Positions 8,851-16,836 are shown, numbered from the stretch's first letter. The stretch is DNA of 48,428 bases from Ramlibacter aquaticus (GCF_015159745.1 NZ_JADDOJ010000023.1:1-48428), one strand, 5' to 3'. Program-made: numbers and translations. Notes: generated by a model from the sequence alone, not told the origin.

Positions 8851-10461
8851 ATGAAATTCGATCCGGCCACCCCCTATTCGTCGACCCGCCTGCCCGTTTT
8901 TGCGCGCAACGTGGTGTCCACCTCCCACCCCCTGGCGGCGCAAGCCGGCCTGCGCATGCTCTGGAAGGGCGGCAACGCCGTGGATGCGGCCGTGGCCGCC
9001 GCCGCGGCGATGACCATCGTCGAGCCGGTGAGCAACGGCCTGGGCAGCGACGCCTTCGCCATCCTCTGGGACGGCAAGGAACTGCACGGCCTGAACGCCT
9101 CGGGCCGCGCCCCGGCGGCGTGGACGCCGGCGCACTTCCGCCAGAAATACGGCGGCGACGCCACCACCCCGCCCAAGCGCGGCATGGATTCGGTCACCGT
9201 GCCGGGCGCGGTGTCGTCCTGGGTGGCGCTGTCCGAGCGTTTCGGCAAGCTGCCTTTCGCCGACCTGCTGGAGCCGGCCATCGAGATCGCCGAGCGCGGC
9301 TACCTGGTGCCCGTGGTGGTGCAGCAGAAGTGGGCCGCCGCCACGCCGGAGCTGGGCCACATGCCGGGCTTCGCCCAGGCCTTCCTGCCCTGGGGCCGCG
9401 CCCCGCAGGTCGGTGAGCTGTTCCAGTTCCAGGCCGCCGCACGCGGCCTGCGCGCGATCGCGCAGACGCGCGGCCATGCCTTCTACGGCGGCGAGATCGC
9501 CCACGCGATCGAGATGTTCTCGGCGGCCAACGGCGGCAGCCACAAGGCGAGCGACTTCGCGGCCTACAAGCCGGAGTGGGTCACCCCGATCTCGCGCAAC
9601 TACCGCGGCTACACGCTGAACGAGATCCCGCCCAACGGCCAGGGCATCGCGGCCCTGATCGCGCTGGGCATCCTGGAGAAATTCGACATCGCCGGCCTGG
9701 GGCCGGACAGCATCGCCTCGCAGCACCTGCAGATCGAGGCCATGAAGCTGGCCTTCGCCGACGTGTACCGCTACGTGGGCGAGCGCGGCGACATGGAAGT
9801 CACCACCGAGCAGATGCTGGACGACGCCTACCTGGCGCAGCGCGCGAAGCTGATCGATCCCAAGCGGGCCCAGCCCTTCGCGCCCGGCAATCCGGTCAAG
9901 GGCGGCACCATCTACCTGACCGCTGCCGACGAGAACGGCATGATGGTCAGCTTCATCCAGAGCAACTACATGGGCTTCGGCTCGGGCTGCGTGGAGCCCA
10001 GCTTCGGCATCAGCCTGCAGAACCGGGGCCATGGCTTCTCGCTCGCGCCCGGGGCCAACCAGGTCGCGCCCGGCAAGCGGCCTTTCCACACCATCATCCC
10101 CGCCTTCCTCACCAAGGACGGCCAGCCGGTGATGAGCTTCGGCGTGATGGGCGGCAACATGCAGCCGCAGGGCCACCTGCAGACCCTGGTGCGCATGCTG
10201 GACTACAACCAGAACCCGCAGGCCGCCTGCGACGCGCCGCGCTGGCGCTTCAACGCCGGCCTGGAGATCAACGTCGAGCAGCAGATGGCGCCCTCGCTGG
10301 TGCAGGGCCTGAAGGACCTGGGCCACCACACCGACGTCATCGTCGACAGCTACCAGGATTTCGGCGCCGGCCAGTTCATCTGGCGGGCCGGCGACCCCAA
10401 GCGCGAAGGCTACGTGGTCGCGTCGGACCCGCGCCGCGACGGCCAGGCCGCGGGCTTCTGA
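8851..10461 (+). CDS. Gamma-glutamyltransferase family protein (YwrD-like)
   Basis: An N-terminal nucleophile hydrolase family member of 536 residues. The N-terminal half has the family segments GGNAVDAAVAAAAAMTIVEP and GLGSDAFAILWDG. The expected self-cleavage and catalytic threonine is T353 in KGGTIYLTAADENG, aligned with the TTH of classical GGTs; the second Thr is Ile here, as I recall for the YwrD branch. The last part has the SFGVMGGNMQPQGHLQ segment. No signal peptide is visible, so it is probably cytoplasmic, unlike periplasmic glutathione-degrading GGT. The substrate cannot be told. I chose the ATG at 8851 (MKFDPATPYSS) over an in-frame ATG at 8818 that overlaps nth, because homology begins here and AATAAT sits 9 nt upstream. 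Confidence 0.85.
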   Translation: MKFDPATPYSSTRLPVFARNVVSTSHPLAAQAGLRMLWKGGNAVDAAVAAAAAMTIVEPVSNGLGSDAFAILWDGKELHGLNASGRAPAAWTPAHFRQKYGGDATTPPKRGMDSVTVPGAVSSWVALSERFGKLPFADLLEPAIEIAERGYLVPVVVQQKWAAATPELGHMPGFAQAFLPWGRAPQVGELFQFQAAARGLRAIAQTRGHAFYGGEIAHAIEMFSAANGGSHKASDFAAYKPEWVTPISRNYRGYTLNEIPPNGQGIAALIALGILEKFDIAGLGPDSIASQHLQIEAMKLAFADVYRYVGERGDMEVTTEQMLDDAYLAQRAKLIDPKRAQPFAPGNPVKGGTIYLTAADENGMMVSFIQSNYMGFGSGCVEPSFGISLQNRGHGFSLAPGANQVAPGKRPFHTIIPAFLTKDGQPVMSFGVMGGNMQPQGHLQTLVRMLDYNQNPQAACDAPRWRFNAGLEINVEQQMAPSLVQGLKDLGHHTDVIVDSYQDFGAGQFIWRAGDPKREGYVVASDPRRDGQAAGF

Positions 10462-10467
10462 GGGCGG

Positions 10468-10485
10468 GCGGCCCACCCGGGCCGC
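10468..10485. terminator. GC-rich stem-loop between convergent genes
   Basis: GCGGCCC (10468-10474) and GGGCCGC (10479-10485) form a 7-bp stem with loop ACCC, six bases after the ggt-like stop and facing the dienelactone hydrolase gene. No T-tract follows. Confidence 0.35.
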
Positions 10486-10509
10486 GTCCTCCCACTTCGC
10501 AGGCGGGCC

Positions 10510-11247
10510 TCAGCCGGCCGCCAGACGGCGCCCGAACATCTCGAACAGCCGCTCCCAGTGGCGCTCCGCGCTCTCGCGGTGGTAGATCGCGCCGCGCTTG
10601 GGGAACACGAAGCCGTGTTCCGCGCCCGGGTACCACTCGATGCGGTGCGGGGTGCCGGCCTCCTTCAGCGCCCCTTCCAGCGTCGCGATCGCGGCGGGCG
10701 GCGCCCACTTGTCGATCTCGGCGCAGGCGAAGTAGCTCTCGCAACGGATGCGCGGCGCCAGGCGGTGCGGTGAATCCGGGCTGTCGGTCGCCATGTTCGC
10801 GCCGTGAATGGACGCGATGCACTGGAATCGGTCGGGGAAGGCGGCGGCCGCGGCCATGACGAAGGGCCCGCTCATGCAGTAGCCGACCGCCCCGATGCGC
10901 GTGGCCTGGGCCGCCGGGTGGGCGTCCACGTAGCGCAGCATGGCCTCGGTGTCGCGCACCACCATGGGCAATTGCAGCGAGTGCATGTGCTCGAACATCA
11001 CCGCCATCTGGGCCTCGGTCCGTTCGGTGAGGTACCAGTCGCGGGTGCGCCGGTAGTAGAGGTTGGGCAGGACCACGAAGTAGCCCACGCTGGCCAGGCG
11101 GCGCGCCATGTCGCGCAGCTCGCCGCGGAAGCCGGGCGCGTCCATGTAGAAGAAGACCACGGGGTGCGGCTGGTTCTCCTCGGGGTGCACCACGAAGGTG
11201 TTCATGGCGCCGTCGGCGGTGGGCAGGTCCAGGGTCTGTTCGATCAT
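10510..11247 (-). CDS. Dienelactone hydrolase family protein
   Basis: An alpha/beta hydrolase of 245 residues with the dienelactone hydrolase Cys-Asp-His triad: C124 in AVGYCMSGPF, D179 in ACAEIDKW, and H211 in PGAEHGF. In the family the reference reaction is hydrolysis of dienelactone to maleylacetate in chlorocatechol breakdown, but many members act on other esters or lactones, and no chlorocatechol genes are nearby. The true substrate is therefore open. I start at MIEQTLDLPTADG because it begins the conserved core and is preceded by TTGGCG, 17 bp, TACACT and 7 bp; a longer reading would add 29 residues rich in Cys/Arg/Gln with no family resemblance. Confidence 0.88.
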   Translation of the reverse strand: MIEQTLDLPTADGAMNTFVVHPEENQPHPVVFFYMDAPGFRGELRDMARRLASVGYFVVLPNLYYRRTRDWYLTERTEAQMAVMFEHMHSLQLPMVVRDTEAMLRYVDAHPAAQATRIGAVGYCMSGPFVMAAAAAFPDRFQCIASIHGANMATDSPDSPHRLAPRIRCESYFACAEIDKWAPPAAIATLEGALKEAGTPHRIEWYPGAEHGFVFPKRGAIYHRESAERHWERLFEMFGRRLAAG

Positions 11248-11254
11248 GCGGGCC

Positions 11255-11283
11255 AGTGTAGGCAGGCCCATCCGGGCCGCCAA
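11255..11283 (-). promoter_or_regulatory. Promoter of the dienelactone hydrolase gene
   Basis: On the minus strand TTGGCG (complement of 11278-11283), a 17-bp spacer and TACACT (complement of 11255-11260) precede the ATG at 11247 by only 7 nt. It is one of the best -35/-10 pairs in the window and implies a leader of zero to two bases. Confidence 0.55.
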
Positions 11284-11384
11284 GCCCGGGTTGTCCCGTC
11301 CTACCGGCGCTTGCTGGCAGCGACTACAGCGCATCCGTGGCCAGCCCCAAGAATGGGCCAGGACAACCTCACGGAGAGAGCTTC

Positions 11385-11906
11385 ATGCAGACGGTGATCA
11401 GCGCCTTCAAGGACAGCGACACGGCGCAGCGCGCGCTCAACCGGCTCGTGCAGGCGGGCTTCGCACGGCAGGACGTGCACATCCAGGAGCCGCCAGCGGG
11501 CGAACCCGGTACCGGGCTGCCGCCCGAGGCCAGCCGGCAGCTCATGGGCAGCGCGGAGCGCGAGGTGGCGGCCTCGCCGGGCGGGCTTGCCTCGTACGGC
11601 CGCTTCTTCGCCAGCCTGTTCGGCCTGGACGCGCCCGCCCGCGGCCATGCCCGTGTGTACTCGCAGGCGGTGCAGGCCGGCCACAGCGTGGTCGTGGTGG
11701 ACGCCACCGACGAGGAGCAGGCCTCGCGCGCGGTGGAGCTGATGCACGACCTGGGCGCCATCGACGTGCACCAGAACGCGCAGGGCCAGGGCTGGGACGC
11801 CGCGGGCGACACACCGCACCGCATGGACCGTGGCGGCGTGCGGGTGTTCCCGCGCGCGTCCACCCGGCCCTTGCGCGAGGAACTGCAGGAAGCCGCTCCG
11901 CATTGA
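11385..11906 (+). CDS. Hypothetical protein with a YflT-like general-stress N-terminal region
   Basis: A 173-residue acidic, soluble-looking protein. The N-terminus (TVISAFKDSDTAQRALNRLV, then GFARQDVHI) resembles the short beta-alpha domain of heat/general stress proteins of the YflT/17M type, which has a sequence such as yVvavFdseeeAeraieeL. A second similar module may lie at residues 90-125 (ARVYSQAVQAGHSVVVVDA, then EEQASRAVELM). The C-terminal tail is not recognisable. The start at 11385 has a good Shine-Dalgarno GGAG 8 nt upstream, better than the in-frame ATG at 11337. Function is unknown; a stress role is only suggested by the domain likeness. Confidence 0.7.
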   Translation: MQTVISAFKDSDTAQRALNRLVQAGFARQDVHIQEPPAGEPGTGLPPEASRQLMGSAEREVAASPGGLASYGRFFASLFGLDAPARGHARVYSQAVQAGHSVVVVDATDEEQASRAVELMHDLGAIDVHQNAQGQGWDAAGDTPHRMDRGGVRVFPRASTRPLREELQEAAPH

Positions 11907-11972
11907 ACGGCCGGGCGCCCGGAAGGGGGCGGGCGGATTGGCTACCATCTGGGGCCCAGCCGAGAACCCGCC

Positions 11973-13169
11973 ATGTCACTGCCTTTCGCCGCCCGCCTCG
12001 ACAACGTCGAAACCTCCGCCATCCGCGAGCTGTTCAAGCTGCTGGGCAAGCCCGGCATCATCAGCTTCGCCGGGGGCTTCCCCGACAGCGCGATGTTCGA
12101 CGTGCAGGGCATCCAGGCGGCCGTGCAGAAGGCCCTGGCGGACGCCCCGGGGCCGGCCCTGCAGTACGGTGCCACCGAGGGCTACGACCCGCTGCGCGCG
12201 CAGATCGCGGCCTTCATGCACGCCAAGGGCGCCGCCAGCGTGCAGCCCGGCGGCCTGATCGTCACCACCGGCAGCCAGCAGGCGCTGGACCTGCTGGGCA
12301 AGGTGATGGTGGACCCGGGCGACCGGGTCATCGTCGAGGGCCCGACCTTCCTGGCCACCATCCAGTGCTTCAAGCTGTACGGTGCGCAGATGGTGTCCGC
12401 GCCCATCGATGCGCAGGGCGTGCAGGTCGACCGGCTGGAGCAGCTGATCGTCGCGCACAAGCCCAAGCTGGTGTACCTGATCCCCACTTTCGGCAACCCC
12501 AGCGGCGCCATGCTCAGCCGGGAGCGCCGCCTGCGCGTGCTGGAGCTGGCCGTGAAGTACCAGACCCTGGTGGTCGAGGACGACCCCTACGGCGACCTGT
12601 ACTTCGGCGAGGCACCGCCGCCCAGCCTGCTCGCGCTCAGCCCGCAGGTGCCGGGCAGCGCGGACTGGCTGGTGCATTGCGGCAGCCTGTCCAAGGTGCT
12701 CAGCCCCGGCCTGCGCGTGGGCTGGATGGTGGGCCCGGCGGCGCTGCTGGCCAAGGCCACCATGTGCAAGCAGTTCAGCGACGCGCACACCAGCACCTTC
12801 GCACAGGCCACCGCCGCCGCCTACCTGGAGAGCGGCCGCATGCCGGCCACGCTGCAGCACGTGCGCCAGGTGTATGGCGAACGCGCGCGTGCCATGGGCG
12901 CCGCCCTGCAGCGTGAGCTGGGCGACGCCGTCACCTTCACCCAGCCGCAGGGCGGGCTGTTCTTCTGGGCCCGCCTGACGGGCGCCGGCGGCAAGCTGGC
13001 GGACGCCGGCGAGCTGGCCCGCCGCGCCATCGCCCAGGGCGTGGCCTTCGTGCCCGGCTCACCCTTCTTCGCCGCCGACCCGGATCCGTCCAGCTTCCGC
13101 CTGAGCTTCGCGACCGCTGACGTGGCGCGCATCGAGGAAGGCATCGCCCGGCTGGGGCGCGCGCTCTAG
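11973..13169 (+). CDS. PLP-dependent aminotransferase, class I/II (2-aminoadipate aminotransferase-like)
   Basis: The 398-residue fold-type I enzyme starts with ETSAIRELFKLLGKPGIISFAGG, the pattern of the MocR-derived/LysN-type aminotransferases that act on 2-aminoadipate, branched-chain or aromatic amino acids. Visible features include YGATEGYDPLRAQIA, TTGSQQALDLLGKV, the cofactor-binding VEDDPYGDLYF, the Schiff-base lysine K241 in HCGSLSKVLSPGLRVGWMVG, and the C-terminal SSFRLSFA with the substrate carboxylate-binding Arg. It lacks an N-terminal GntR DNA-binding domain, so it is an enzyme rather than a MocR regulator. TACCAT at 11943-11948 is a possible -10, leaving a leader of about 17-24 nt without an obvious ribosome site. 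Exact substrate is not decidable. Confidence 0.88.
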   Translation: MSLPFAARLDNVETSAIRELFKLLGKPGIISFAGGFPDSAMFDVQGIQAAVQKALADAPGPALQYGATEGYDPLRAQIAAFMHAKGAASVQPGGLIVTTGSQQALDLLGKVMVDPGDRVIVEGPTFLATIQCFKLYGAQMVSAPIDAQGVQVDRLEQLIVAHKPKLVYLIPTFGNPSGAMLSRERRLRVLELAVKYQTLVVEDDPYGDLYFGEAPPPSLLALSPQVPGSADWLVHCGSLSKVLSPGLRVGWMVGPAALLAKATMCKQFSDAHTSTFAQATAAAYLESGRMPATLQHVRQVYGERARAMGAALQRELGDAVTFTQPQGGLFFWARLTGAGGKLADAGELARRAIAQGVAFVPGSPFFAADPDPSSFRLSFATADVARIEEGIARLGRAL

Positions 13170-13238
13170 CCCCCGCCACGCACCCCTGCAGGGCACGGCC
13201 GCGCTTGCATCCGCGGCGGCCGGCCCCAGATGGCTGCC

Positions 13239-13688
13239 ATGGAAAGCCTGCACGTCGTCTGCCCGCACTGCCACACCACCAACCGCGTGAAGGGCGCGCA
13301 GCTGGGCAGCGCGCCCGACTGCGGCCACTGCAAGAAGCCGCTGTTCACCGGCCACCCGGTCGCGCTGGACGACGCCAGCTTCGACCGCCACGTGACGCGC
13401 GGCGACCTGCCCGTGCTGGTGGACTTCTGGGCCGCCTGGTGCGGGCCCTGCCGCATGATGGCGCCGGCCTTCGAGGCCGCGGCCGCGCAGCTGGAACCCC
13501 GCATCCGGCTGGCCAAGGTGGACACCGAGCTGGCCCAGCAGGTCGCCGCCCGGCTCAACATCCGCAGCATCCCCACGCTGGCCCTGTACGTGGGCGGCCG
13601 CGAGGTCGCCCGCCAGGCCGGCGCGCTGACCTCGCCCTCGCAGATCGCGGCCTGGGTGCAGCGCCAGCTCTCGCTCCAGCCGGGTTGA
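13239..13688 (+). CDS. trxC: Thioredoxin 2 (zinc-binding thioredoxin TrxC)
   Basis: A 149-residue thioredoxin with an N-terminal zinc ribbon: C8-x2-C11 (CPHCHTTNR) and C28-x2-C31 (DCGHCKKPLF), then a thioredoxin fold with the redox site WCGPC (C68, C71) and the cis-proline loop RSIPTLAL. This arrangement defines TrxC, a cytoplasmic disulfide reductase that in E. coli is induced by oxidative stress through OxyR and fed by thioredoxin reductase. I choose MESLHVVCPHC at 13239; an in-frame ATG three codons earlier (13230) is equally possible and changes nothing else. It sits between the aminotransferase and a small cytochrome c gene, with no clear operon link. Confidence 0.95.
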   Translation: MESLHVVCPHCHTTNRVKGAQLGSAPDCGHCKKPLFTGHPVALDDASFDRHVTRGDLPVLVDFWAAWCGPCRMMAPAFEAAAAQLEPRIRLAKVDTELAQQVAARLNIRSIPTLALYVGGREVARQAGALTSPSQIAAWVQRQLSLQPG

Positions 13689-13719
13689 GCCAGCGCAAGG
13701 CGCGCGGCGGCCGGCGGCC

Positions 13720-13725
13720 TAGCAT
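13720..13725 (+). promoter_or_regulatory. -10-like hexamer of the cytochrome c gene
   Basis: TAGCAT ends 6 nt before the ATG at 13732. The following GGAGG is only one base from the ATG, too close to act as a Shine-Dalgarno site. The layout closely resembles that in front of ispD (TAGAAT, 6 nt, ATG). Confidence 0.4.
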
Positions 13726-13731
13726 GGAGGC

Positions 13732-14034
13732 ATGCGACGCAGCAGCCCCCTGTTCCTTGCCGGCCTGCTGGCCCTGGTGAGTGCCGTCCAGGCCCAGCCC
13801 GACGCGCCCAGCCGCGGCCAGCTGCTCTACGACACGCGCTGCATCCAGTGCCACAGCGCCCAGGTGCACTGGCGCGACCGTCACCTGGCCCGCGACTGGC
13901 CCAGCCTGCGCCAGTGGGTGGACCGCTGGCAGTCGCAGGTCGGACAGCAGTGGTCGCAGGAGGACGTGGACGAGGTGACACGCCACCTCAACGACAGCGT
14001 CTACCACTTCACGCCGCCGGCCCGGCAGGGCTGA
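13732..14034 (+). CDS. Small periplasmic monoheme cytochrome c-like protein
   Basis: A 100-residue protein with an N-terminal signal peptide (MRRSSPLFLAGLLALVSAVQA, likely cleaved near A21) and a single heme-binding motif C37-I-Q-C40-H41. The rest is rich in Trp, Arg and Gln, and ends DEVTRHLNDSVYHFTPP. Apart from the start codon it contains no methionine, so the usual sixth heme ligand of class I cytochromes c is missing. Histidines at 46, 51, 85 and 92 could replace it. It should be exported and receive covalent heme in the periplasm. Its electron partners are unknown, and nothing nearby encodes an oxidase or dehydrogenase that clearly uses it. Confidence 0.85.
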   Translation: MRRSSPLFLAGLLALVSAVQAQPDAPSRGQLLYDTRCIQCHSAQVHWRDRHLARDWPSLRQWVDRWQSQVGQQWSQEDVDEVTRHLNDSVYHFTPPARQG

Positions 14035-14046
14035 GGCCGGCCGGGC

Positions 14047-14895
14047 TCAGCCGAGCAGGTCCAGCACGGCCGCGTTGAAGGCCGCGGGCGCCTCGTACTG
14101 CACCCAGTGCCCGGCCTGCTGGATCACCACCATGCGGCCGAAGCCGGGCGCGGCCTGCAGCCGCTGTTTCGCCTCCTCCAAGGTGCCTCGGTAGAGCGCG
14201 TCCTCCTCGCCGTAGATCGCGTCCACGGGGCAGCGCAGCTGGGGCAGTGTGCGGACAACGATGTCGGTGAGCGCCAGTCGCCGCCTGCGCATGCGGTCAC
14301 GCGCCGCGTTGGCCGCCTGCAGCCGTACCGCGAGGTCATCGATGGCCTGGGGCGCGTGCAGCATGAGCACGCCCAGGTTGGCGCGGTGCACGGCCAGGCG
14401 CGCGGCCTCGTCGGGCAGATGGCGCCACGGCGCGAGCGGCAGGCGCCGGTCGCGCAGCCCCAGGCCGGGCGGCCCCGCCAGCAGCAGCCGCCCCACGGCG
14501 TCCGGCCGGGCCTGGGCCAGCAGCACGGCCAGCATGCCGCCGAAGGAAAAGCCCAGGATCTCGTGCGCGGCCGGGCCCAGCAGGCGGTCCAGGCCCTGTG
14601 CGAGCGGCGCCACCATGGCGTCCGCGTCCTCGCCCTGCGCGGGGCGCGCCGAATCGCCGAAACCCGGCAGGTCCGGCACCCAGACCGCGCGGCCGGCCGC
14701 GGCCAGGGCCTCGACGTTGCGGATCCAGTGGGTCCAGCTGCCGCTGCCGCCGTGCAGCAGCACCAGCGGCCGGCCCTCGCCCCAGACATGCCAGACCAGG
14801 GTGCCCTCGCCGCACGGGGTGGCGTGGCGCCGGGCCCGGCCGAGCACCGCCAGGGCGGCGTCGGGCAAGGCGTCGGCAAGCGGGGGAAGCGTCAT
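14047..14895 (-). CDS. Alpha/beta fold hydrolase
   Basis: A 282-residue alpha/beta hydrolase with the oxyanion segment LLHGGSGSWTHW, the nucleophile elbow GFSFGG (S117), acid D232 in YGEEDALYRG and H263 in QQAGHWVQYE. The pattern resembles MhpC/BphD-type C-C hydrolases and simple esterases; substrate is unknown. The next gene upstream on the same strand is a LigB-type ring-cleavage dioxygenase, so a catabolic link is possible but only inferred from position. Of three candidate starts (14895, 14904, 14919) I take 14895 (MTLPPLADAL) because the hexamer CACAAT ends 7 nt before it. That spacing recurs throughout this window. Confidence 0.85.
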   Translation of the reverse strand: MTLPPLADALPDAALAVLGRARRHATPCGEGTLVWHVWGEGRPLVLLHGGSGSWTHWIRNVEALAAAGRAVWVPDLPGFGDSARPAQGEDADAMVAPLAQGLDRLLGPAAHEILGFSFGGMLAVLLAQARPDAVGRLLLAGPPGLGLRDRRLPLAPWRHLPDEAARLAVHRANLGVLMLHAPQAIDDLAVRLQAANAARDRMRRRRLALTDIVVRTLPQLRCPVDAIYGEEDALYRGTLEEAKQRLQAAPGFGRMVVIQQAGHWVQYEAPAAFNAAVLDLLG

Positions 14896-14902
14896 GCGGC
14901 GC

Positions 14903-14908
14903 ATTGTG
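14903..14908 (-). promoter_or_regulatory. -10-like hexamer of the alpha/beta hydrolase gene
   Basis: On the minus strand CACAAT lies 7 nt before the ATG at 14895, with no Shine-Dalgarno site between. No convincing -35 is visible. Confidence 0.35.
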
Positions 14909-14966
14909 CCGTCACGCATCCCTGGTGCATGTCCCCCGGGCGAACCCGGTGCGGGCAGGTCGCGCC

Positions 14967-15770
14967 CTAGGCCAGGGCGGCCTCGGTCGCCTCGCCGAAG
15001 ACGTAGGCGTCCATGGCCAGGGTGCCGTAGGTCATGCCACCGTCGATGACGCGCACCGGCGCGTCGGCCTGCGCCGCGCCGAAGGCGAAGGGCAGGGGCA
15101 GGTAATGGTCGGGCGTGGGGTGCGCCCGCTGGCCGTGCGGTGCGACGCGCAGGTAGTCCACCAGGGCGGCTTCGTCGTGGCGGGTCACCGCGCCGCGGGC
15201 CCAGTCCACGAATGCCTGCGCGTACGCGGCGCCCGGCGCCTCGACCTGCTGGCGGAACTCGTACAGGTTGTGCGTGATGCTGCCCGAGCCCAGGATCAGC
15301 ACGCCTTCGGCGGCCAGCGGCGCCAGGGCGCGGCCCAGGCGCACGGCGCCGGCCGGGTCCAGGTCGTGCGGCATGGACACCTGCAGCACCGGCACCGACG
15401 CATCCGGGAACAGGTGGCGCACGGGCACCCAGGCGCCGTGGTCCAGGCCGCGCTGGGGGTCTTCCGCGGCCGGCCAGCCCGCCGCCTGCAGCAGGGCGAC
15501 GGCGCGGCGCGCGACCTCGGGCGCGCCGGGCGCCGGGTACTGGATGCGGTAGAGCTCGGCCGGAAAGCCGCCGAAGTCGTGGATGGTCTCGGGGTGGGCC
15601 GTGGCCGCCACGCGCACCCCGCGCGTCACCCAGTGCGGCGACAGCACCAGGACCGCGCGCGGCCGCGGCAGCTGCTGGCCCAGGCGCGTGAGCAGGGGGC
15701 CGGCCTGCGCCGGTTCGATGGCGAAGGTGGGCGCGCCGTGGGAGACGAAGAGCGAAGGCAGTCGGTTCAT
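14967..15770 (-). CDS. Class III extradiol ring-cleavage dioxygenase (LigB/4,5-DOPA dioxygenase family)
   Basis: A 267-residue member of the LigB superfamily, closest in pattern to YgiD/4,5-DOPA extradiol dioxygenases. Metal-site and active-site histidines are visible in LFVSHGAPTFAI, VLSPHWVTRG, RGLDHGAWVP, SGSITHNLYEF and HPTPDHYLPL. Such enzymes open catechol-type rings between carbons 4 and 5 using Fe(II) or a related divalent metal. The physiological substrate in bacteria is often unknown. Start at 15770 is supported by a Shine-Dalgarno GAGGAA seven bases upstream (minus strand). It is followed by the alpha/beta hydrolase gene 71 bp downstream on the same strand. Confidence 0.9.
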   Translation of the reverse strand: MNRLPSLFVSHGAPTFAIEPAQAGPLLTRLGQQLPRPRAVLVLSPHWVTRGVRVAATAHPETIHDFGGFPAELYRIQYPAPGAPEVARRAVALLQAAGWPAAEDPQRGLDHGAWVPVRHLFPDASVPVLQVSMPHDLDPAGAVRLGRALAPLAAEGVLILGSGSITHNLYEFRQQVEAPGAAYAQAFVDWARGAVTRHDEAALVDYLRVAPHGQRAHPTPDHYLPLPFAFGAAQADAPVRVIDGGMTYGTLAMDAYVFGEATEAALA

Positions 15771-15958
15771 GGCAGGTTCCTCAGGGTTCCATTCTGGGCC
15801 GGCCGCGTCCGCGCATAAAGCCGTCGTGCCGGGATGGATTGTTGCCCGAGGCGGGACAATCCCGGCCTGTGCGGTCTTCGCCCCTCCCTCGTCCGGGGGA
15901 TGGCGTGGACCCGGTCACTGATGAGCATGCGGGGCTTCCCCCTCTGGAGCCTCGCGCC

Positions 15959-16792
15959 ATGGACCTGCGGCAGATCGCCATCGTTTCCGAATCCCCCCAT
16001 GCCCCCTTCGAAGCGCTCGGACCGGTCAGCGCCGCCCTGCAGAAGCAGGCCGTGCGCGACCTGGGCCCGGCCTGGCAGCTGCAGGCCACGGTCCATGCCT
16101 TCGCCCGGCTGGAGGACGTGCCGGTGGGCTACTGGCCCATCATCCTGCGTGACGACATCCACGCGCCCGGGGCGGCCGGCGTGCACGAGGACGATGCCGG
16201 CCAGCCCTTCGCCCTGGTGCAGGTGGAGCCGGGCTGGTCGCTGACCGCCAGCCATGAACTGGTGGAGATGCTGGTCGACCCCTACGGCAACCGTCTGGCC
16301 GCCGGCCAGTCGCCCAAGACGGGGCAGGGCCGGGTGGAGTTCCTGGTCGAGCCCTGCGACCCCTGCGAGGCCGCCCAGTTCGCCTACCTGATCGACGGGG
16401 TGCTGGTGTCCGACTTCTACACCCCGCGGTATTTCGCGACCGCGCAACACCCGGGCGAGCGCTACAGCCACACCGGCGCCCTCAGCCGCCCCCGGCAGGT
16501 GCTGGAGGGCGGCTACCTGAGCTGGCACGACCCCGTCAGCGGGCACTGGTTCCAGCAGGTGTGGTTCGGCCGGCGCCCAGCCTTCCGCGACCTGGGGCCG
16601 CTCTCGTCCCGTGCCGGCACCAGCTTCCGGCGCCAGATCTACGACCTCACCCGCGAGGCGCTGGCCGCGCGCCGCACTGGCGAGGCGCTGGACCACGCCA
16701 CGCTCGCCCTGCAGGCCTCGCACCTGTCCTCCACCCATGCGCGCGCCTTCGGCTGGCGGCGGCGCATCGAGCAGCTGCTGGACCGCCACTGA
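15959..16792 (+). CDS. Uncharacterised protein with a zincin-like HExxE motif
   Basis: I do not recognise a named family. The 277-residue protein has no signal peptide or membrane segment. Its most telling feature is SLTASHELVEMLVDPYGNR: H99-E100-x2-E103 followed by D107, the pattern of a metal-binding helix in zincin-like proteins of the HExxE...D type, though the third ligand cannot be assigned with certainty. Cysteines at VEPCDPCEAAQF give a CxxC pair. The start at 15959 has GGAG about nine bases upstream; a GTG at 15869 in the same frame would add 30 low-complexity residues and follows a GACAAT hexamer (15855-15860), so a longer form cannot be excluded. DUF2889 follows 56 bp downstream. 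Confidence 0.7.
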   Translation: MDLRQIAIVSESPHAPFEALGPVSAALQKQAVRDLGPAWQLQATVHAFARLEDVPVGYWPIILRDDIHAPGAAGVHEDDAGQPFALVQVEPGWSLTASHELVEMLVDPYGNRLAAGQSPKTGQGRVEFLVEPCDPCEAAQFAYLIDGVLVSDFYTPRYFATAQHPGERYSHTGALSRPRQVLEGGYLSWHDPVSGHWFQQVWFGRRPAFRDLGPLSSRAGTSFRRQIYDLTREALAARRTGEALDHATLALQASHLSSTHARAFGWRRRIEQLLDRH

Positions 16793-16836
16793 GGCCGCGC
16801 CCGGCGCCCGTCGGCCGGGCGGGGTCCCAAGTCTGG

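Noticed and set aside
8824..10476. A 550-codon minus-strand frame opposite the ggt-like gene
   Set aside because: No domain, biased His/Arg/Val composition, and the + strand gene has clear family motifs.
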